From NCBI GenBank assembly GCA_017562135.1, contig QEYB01001389.1, forward strand, positions 1-64,000: DNA of 64,000 nucleotides, written 5' to 3'. The first letter of the stretch is position 1, and every line of letters starts with the position of its first letter. A program made the translations under genes and the position numbers. The notes under the pieces were generated by a model. The model saw nothing but the letters and a program-made list of their open reading frames with translations, was not told the origin of the DNA and did not search any database. This document shows positions 59,101-64,000 of this stretch, in pieces. Source of the DNA: Dipylidium caninum (Eukaryota; Platyhelminthes; Cestoda; Cyclophyllidea; Dipylidiidae).

Positions 59101-62100
59101 AAGTGGCGGCTGAAAATATTTCTATGAAAGGGTGCATGAGATGAGTTATCACGTTAAATTAGGCAGAACGCACCGTGGACGAATTCGAAGGGCAGCACCC
59201 ACCAGGGGTTGCCGATCCACGAGACGTAGAGGAAACGCAGCACATTGACAAGAAGTCCCAAATACAAGATTTTTATGTGTCCTTAAGGGAGGGGAACATC
59301 AATGCTCAAATTTTTATTCAAAGCACATTCATCTTGCCCTAGAGAAAGGGCGAGGGGGGGGGTGATATTTTTCATTTCAGGTTTGATTTTCGATTTCGAG
59401 ATGTGAAGTTGATCTTTTCGCGTGATCATTCATTAATTTATATAGTTACGATTGTTTATTACATTAGCGCCTTCTAACTCACCACCCTCTGTGGGGTTGA
59501 ATATTTAAGAATGAAGAGAATCAACAACTCCTCGACTCGCCATCAAGCAGATTCACTTCAAGCAGTCTTCCAAATACTGTCGATTACAATTATAAGGCAG
59601 GTTACGGGGACAGATTTACATCCGGGAATTTAAGTAATCGAATAAGAAGCAGTCAAGGCGATGAGGCGCCGTGGATGAACAGCCTACGTCAGCAGTCTGG
59701 ACGGTCCAAAAAGTTAGACCTCAATGAGGCGGTGGCAGGAGGAGGAGGAGGAGGAGAGGGGAAATGGGGAGAGGGTGAGCAGATGGTGTCTGTGAAGTGA
59801 AGTGAGCTGTTGGGGATACTATCATACAAGCGCTTAGATCAAAGTTAAGGCTACAACTTAGCACATGTCACAAATTGGATGAGCACCATTTGCATTAAAC
59901 ATTAACGTTAACAGTTAAAACTGTTAAAGGCAGAGAGCTCACCAAATCTTTCAATTGCCGGCTTACTGAAGTAGTAGGTTATAATTTCAGAGAGATAGTT
60001 TATGATGGAGGCGATACCATAGAGGGTTGGCGAACCGCCAAGTTCTTGCAAGTGCCAGAAGAGAAAGTTGAAGACAATGCCGGAGCCAATACCCATAAAC
60101 CAGGTGACGAAGAGGAAAAATCCCAACCTTGGCCGAGCAAATTGCTTTAGTACCGTCAAGTATTGGGTGACCTATAAGAAAGGAGTCAGAGACGATGAAT
60201 GACATCTTCTTCCGCAGTCTCATTACTCGAAATGCTGATATGTTTCCTCCTTCTTCCTTCAGCAAGGCTGAACTTTTGAAGGAGACATTTAAAAGAGAAA
60301 AAAATGGACTCACTTTAGTCAGAACGAAAGTGGAGTATATTGTACTGTCTCCCTCCATCTAGGCAGACGTTTAAAACACGTTGTCTGCTTCACTGAGCCA
60401 ACTTCTCTCGTTTTGGTTCTCGCAGTTAGGTAAATTTTACATGTAAAACGCGGTAATGTATGAAGACTAGATTAGTGTAGCAGTAATTGCTAAAAATGGA
60501 GGATATGGACCGATACCTTGGAGCCAGGTGAGCCATGGCCTCTTGGTGACACGGTTTTGTATTTACCCAGTAAGGCCACAAAACTCCCCACTGGGCTGGC
60601 TACGTTGCCATCGGGCACTTCTCTCCTCCTTCTCCTCCACCTCCTCTCTCTCCCCCGTTCACCCTAGAGGTGGATTTTGTGCCCGAGGGTGAAACCAGGC
60701 TTCCCCCTCCTTCCGTTCCACCTTCGCGCTATTCCCAAATGCACGAACGCATGGCGGAACCCCGTCGAGCTGCTCCAATAGGGCAGCTCGAAGGCCTCCT
60801 TGGCGGGACGATTAAGAGGCAACTATGATCATTATAACATGAGACAGTGAGGAGACTGTACGTCCGAGGGAGCATGTGCCACCAGGCCCCGATTCAAGAA
60901 GATATCCTTCGTCGAGACACATCTGCAGACGCGGTAAGTCAGGACTTCAGGGCATAAGCGAAACAGTTTTAGCTATTTTAGTGAAATAGCTGGCAAAAAT
61001 AGGCAAACTGTGACATGGGGTAGGCAAAGCTCAAAGTTGAGGCACAAATCGCCTGTACAATGATAAAGCTTTCGAAATCGTAACAATCAGTGATTAAACG
61101 AGGTCTAATCTTGAAAAATATTACAAAATTAAGGGAAAGGTTGAGAGACACGTTTACTTTAGGCGACATATTATCATTTGTCAAGTCATTATTTAAAGTA
61201 TTTGGCCCCAAAAAGGGTAAAAATTGCATTTGTGTTCTGTTTAAACATTCAGGAAGGTCCACTTGATCTATCGAGACAGCAGCTGGCGCCACAGGAGGTG
61301 GAAACACGGAGGAAGGTGGATGGCGCCTACGACAATAGTTACATCAATCCGAGAATGCGTAGGCATCCGGAGATGACACCGAGGGAGACGAAAGACGCAA
61401 ACTATTGGGAAAGGCGGAACAGGAATAATGCCGCGGCCAGACGATCACGTCGAAGTCGACGCGCGAGGGAGGCCGACTTGGCCGAGTATGCCGCCTGCCT
61501 GGAACGGAAGAACTCGGCTCTGGAGACTGAGATTCGTCTCCTGAGAGTTCAATTGGCTAGTATTCGGAATGACTCAACACGTCAGGAGAAATTGTCGCCG
61601 TAGAGAAGGTCTTCATGCGAATTAGTCGCTCAGGCACTAATGCAAGTCATCCACCAAGTGTAGAAAGTTAATGACTTCTGCTTTATACGTGTATTAAGAG
61701 ATTTGTAATTTCACAGCAAGCTTTCAGCTCCATCGAATGAAGGGTTGGTTCCATATCGCCTAAGCTTGTCAGCACCAAATCTTGCCACTTCCGGTATGCC
61801 TTTATGAACTGTTGGAGTTAAAACTGTCGCGACATTTAAATATTTCAACACATTGGGTGCCGGAAATTCCTCTCTTTTAAAGTTATAAAAGGTATTTGAG
61901 GAGCTAATGCCATTGTTGAAAATGTTGATAGTTGCAAAAAAATATTTAAGCGACAAATATCTCCATATCAACCGATTGGGCGAAAGGAGACTCTGCTTTT
62001 TATGCCCATTGCTGCCCTATGAATTGGTGTTTAGAGCCAGAGTTTGCCTCAACCTGCCTCCATAGGGTGGAAACCTGAAAAATACTTGTTATAAGTGGAA

Positions 62101-63895
62101 AATGACAGGACAATGTGACAGATGTCGCTGAGAAGCCCGAAGAAGCGGTTAAATGTCATTAGAATCGTTTCAGGTCCTCCCTTGCCTCCGTAGAGAGGAC
62201 GGAGACGGGGTGGGACGGTACGGGACGAGGAGGGGCCGACTTCCTCTTTCTGTGTCCGGTGATGACTTCAAAAGAAAGACTGACAGATGAACAAGGCTTG
62301 GCACGAGTACGACGGAGAGTATTAAGTTCGGAGTGTGAAGCCGAAGGCTTCTCCGGCCTCCCTCCAGAATGTCAGGAATTTTAATCACTCTAGCCAAGGC
62401 ACTCCAAGGGAGGTATTGCGGCAGCAGTAAAGAGCTAATTGAAGAATGACCTCTCGAAGAGGAGCAAAAACCTCACCTTCGTTTGGGCAGTCGCGGCTAA
62501 GTCCTCCACAAAGGGATCAGAAGCTGGCAGACCGCCCAGGGTGTCCGATCGGTGCATTGCGTTGCGGTCGAGTTTAATTCCCAACTGCTGTTCAAGAATT
62601 TCTTCATTGGAGACGGGACCTTCGGCAACTGTTCCGCCACTTTCCAACTGGCCTTGAGAGTATTCGCCATCACCTCTCCACTCCTCCTCATCTCCATCCT
62701 CCTGGTTAATTAATTTCCCTCGATTTTTGGCCATTCTACCGCGTCTAAGGGTCTTGGCCACTTTGTCCTTCATCACTTTGAAATACATGCTTTCCACAGC
62801 TCCGTCATAGGCGAATCGAAATTGACTCGCAGCGATAGCAGCACAGGACATGAAGACGGTGAAGACAGCAAAACTAACCATGTAGTTTTTTTCTCGACGT
62901 CCTGGTCGAAGACACGGATGATCTGGAAAGCTCTGTGACTGGTCCAATGCAATACCGACAAAAAACATGGCCAAACCCCAGCCTACCGAGCCAAACATGC
63001 GCTGTCGTCCATAAAGTTGAGGTCCATTTTCCTCAAGGTAGGTCATTACCGCTGAGTCGGCCAGACAAATGGCTGGGCTGGAGAAGAAGGCGCCCACACA
63101 GATGAGAATCATTGCGAGAATGAAAATTTGGTTGATTTTACTCTGACGGTAGACAACGGTGGAGAAAAGGGGCATTACGAGACTACCGTCAGAGTAGTGG
63201 TTGGGATCAGCAAACGACTCTTCGTCAGTAACCCTCGCGTGCTTCCCACTGCGGTCTATGCTCATCGACTCAAGCGATCGGTTGGATGAAAAGCCACTGT
63301 GAAGTTTCTTCAATTCTAATTCCAATGGTGACTGGCCAATATGATTTTTCCCGTAGACGGCTAAGTAGGGCTTCATTTCAATGGCCTCAATACGATCGCT
63401 GGTGACTTCTCTAAAGGGTTCCATAATTCGAATATCAATGGGATTTGCGGATTTATTTTTCGGAAGTATACCGGCGACTGAGACAAGGCATCCCTCCGGT
63501 TGAGGTCGAACGAATCCCAAGCCAAGTGTGAAGACAATCCAACTGAGTAGGCTAATCATAAGGAAAAGTTTGCCCTTTTTCCACCGGTCAGCAATGCCGC
63601 TCCAAAACGGCGCACCCACCCATTCAAATAGGCATCGAGCCCCGCCCAAGGAGCCGCATTGGGTGGCATTCATGCCCAATTGTTTGAAGTAGATAGAGAG
63701 GAGGGGGAAGAGGGAACCAAAAGCGGCGTAGAAGAGGAAATAGAAGAGCTTGAAGATGAGGAGGGAACGATTTATTGGCGAATGGAACCATTCCAGCAAT
63801 TCGCGTTTCACAGCTCGGACACCACCTGAAGGGGAGTCTGCTGGTACCTCCTCTGAGGATGGTGGCGGTGGTGGTGGAGTGTTGGTCTCATCCAT
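56119..63895 (-). CDS. MFSD6: MFSD6-like major facilitator transporter
   Basis: Multi-pass membrane protein of the MFS_1-like family; substrate unknown. Six exons: 63895-62477, 60171-59943, 59281-59174, 57795-57634, 57149-56841 and 56168-56119 (TGA). Phases join exactly for 758 residues plus stop, close to the vertebrate length (about 790). A proline-rich N-terminus (PPPPPP, residues 7-12) precedes the first helix (about 44-70). SGIADRWKKGK (99-109) is the loop after the second helix, matching MFS motif A. Then come a long extracellular-type loop (about 130-255), ICLADSAVMTYL, RQRMFGSVGWGLAMFF, and a cytoplasmic loop rich in Arg and Glu. Exons 2-4 give FLFWHLQELGGSPTLYGI, GHIKILYLGLLVNVLRFLY, WVLPFEF and STQGVLQGMNHGFGKGLGA, diagnostic for MFSD6 and relatives. 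The C-terminal tail after about residue 680 is soluble. The final short exon is the least certain. Intron 1 holds a gene on the opposite strand. Confidence 0.9.
59738..59756 (+). repeat. (GGA)n tract in MFSD6-like intron 2
   Basis: Six GGA triplets in an intron, without coding potential. Confidence 0.8.
60496..61603 (+). CDS. PAR-type bZIP transcription factor, nested in MFSD6-like intron
   Basis: Nuclear DNA-binding protein of the PAR/CES-2/HLF/NFIL3 group. The last exon, 61253-61603, is certain. After the acceptor attcag it encodes EGPLDLSRQQ, then a basic region starting KDANYWERRNRNNAAARRSRR and a leucine zipper, with L/A/L heptads through AACLERKNSALETEIRLL, ending at TAG. KDxxYWERRxxNNxAAxRSR is the family signature. 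Upstream exons are predicted: 60496-60527 (ATG, MEDMDRYLGA, GTGAGC donor) and 60852-60933 (GTAAGT donor). With these the phases join to a 154-residue protein, short for the family. The second exon's acceptor (gtgag|GAG) is weak, and other 5' exons are possible. The gene lies wholly inside intron 1 (62476-60172) of the transporter gene on the opposite strand. Confidence 0.85.
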
Positions 63896-64000
63896 TGTAT
63901 TCTGGACAAAATTTCAGTTTCCCTCATCGTTAAGGAGTAAGGTGCTTTTCACTTACGGACAAGTTTAAGCACTTAAGGCGCCTGTATATGAATCCTCGTA
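63896..64000. other. upstream edge of MFSD6-like gene
   Basis: 105 bp upstream of the transporter start codon: 5' UTR or promoter. No feature is recognised before the window ends. Confidence 0.3.

Overview
The window looks like eukaryotic DNA from a parasitic flatworm, most likely a tapeworm. The reasons are GT-AG introns that range from very short (34 bp in the acyltransferase gene, 57 bp in the first plakin gene) to over 1 kb, moderate GC in the unique parts, and the gene content. The species call is an inference; nothing in the sequence names it. All genes are on the minus strand except one bZIP gene. Exon boundaries were worked out by eye from splice motifs, codon phase and homology.

1-18 kb holds plakin-like gene B (its 3' end lies beyond position 1). 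Ten small exons (15940 to 13235) encode spectrin-repeat and SH3 segments of a plakin domain. They are followed by a giant exon (12853 to beyond position 1) made almost entirely of about 13 tandem 306-residue repeats. 18.3-40.7 kb holds its upstream tandem paralogue, plakin-like gene A, which appears complete: 12 small plakin-domain exons, a 16-kb giant exon with 17-18 units of a different repeat, and a last exon with plakin-repeat-like sequence. The two genes share exon order, exon phases and several exon lengths, but their giant exons carry unrelated-looking repeats. Both repeat types are rich in TQT/IQT/CQT motifs like those bound by dynein light chain LC8 (DYNLL). In gene B these motifs recur at 11-12 residue spacing, so the protein may be a multivalent LC8 scaffold. 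This is the main candidate for something undescribed.

40.7-50.5 kb shows no supportable gene, only simple repeats and homopolymers. 50.5-55.2 kb is a nine-exon ER glycerol-3-phosphate acyltransferase (GPAT3/4 type), with one extra T in a homopolymer that breaks the frame of exon 8. 56.1-63.9 kb is a six-exon MFSD6-like membrane transporter gene. Its first intron contains, on the opposite strand, a three-exon PAR-type bZIP transcription factor gene.

The repeat arrays contain many single-base insertions and deletions that break the frame in a patchwork, worst at 29.6-31.9 kb. Together with the single indel in the acyltransferase gene, this suggests unpolished assembly sequence rather than decayed genes.
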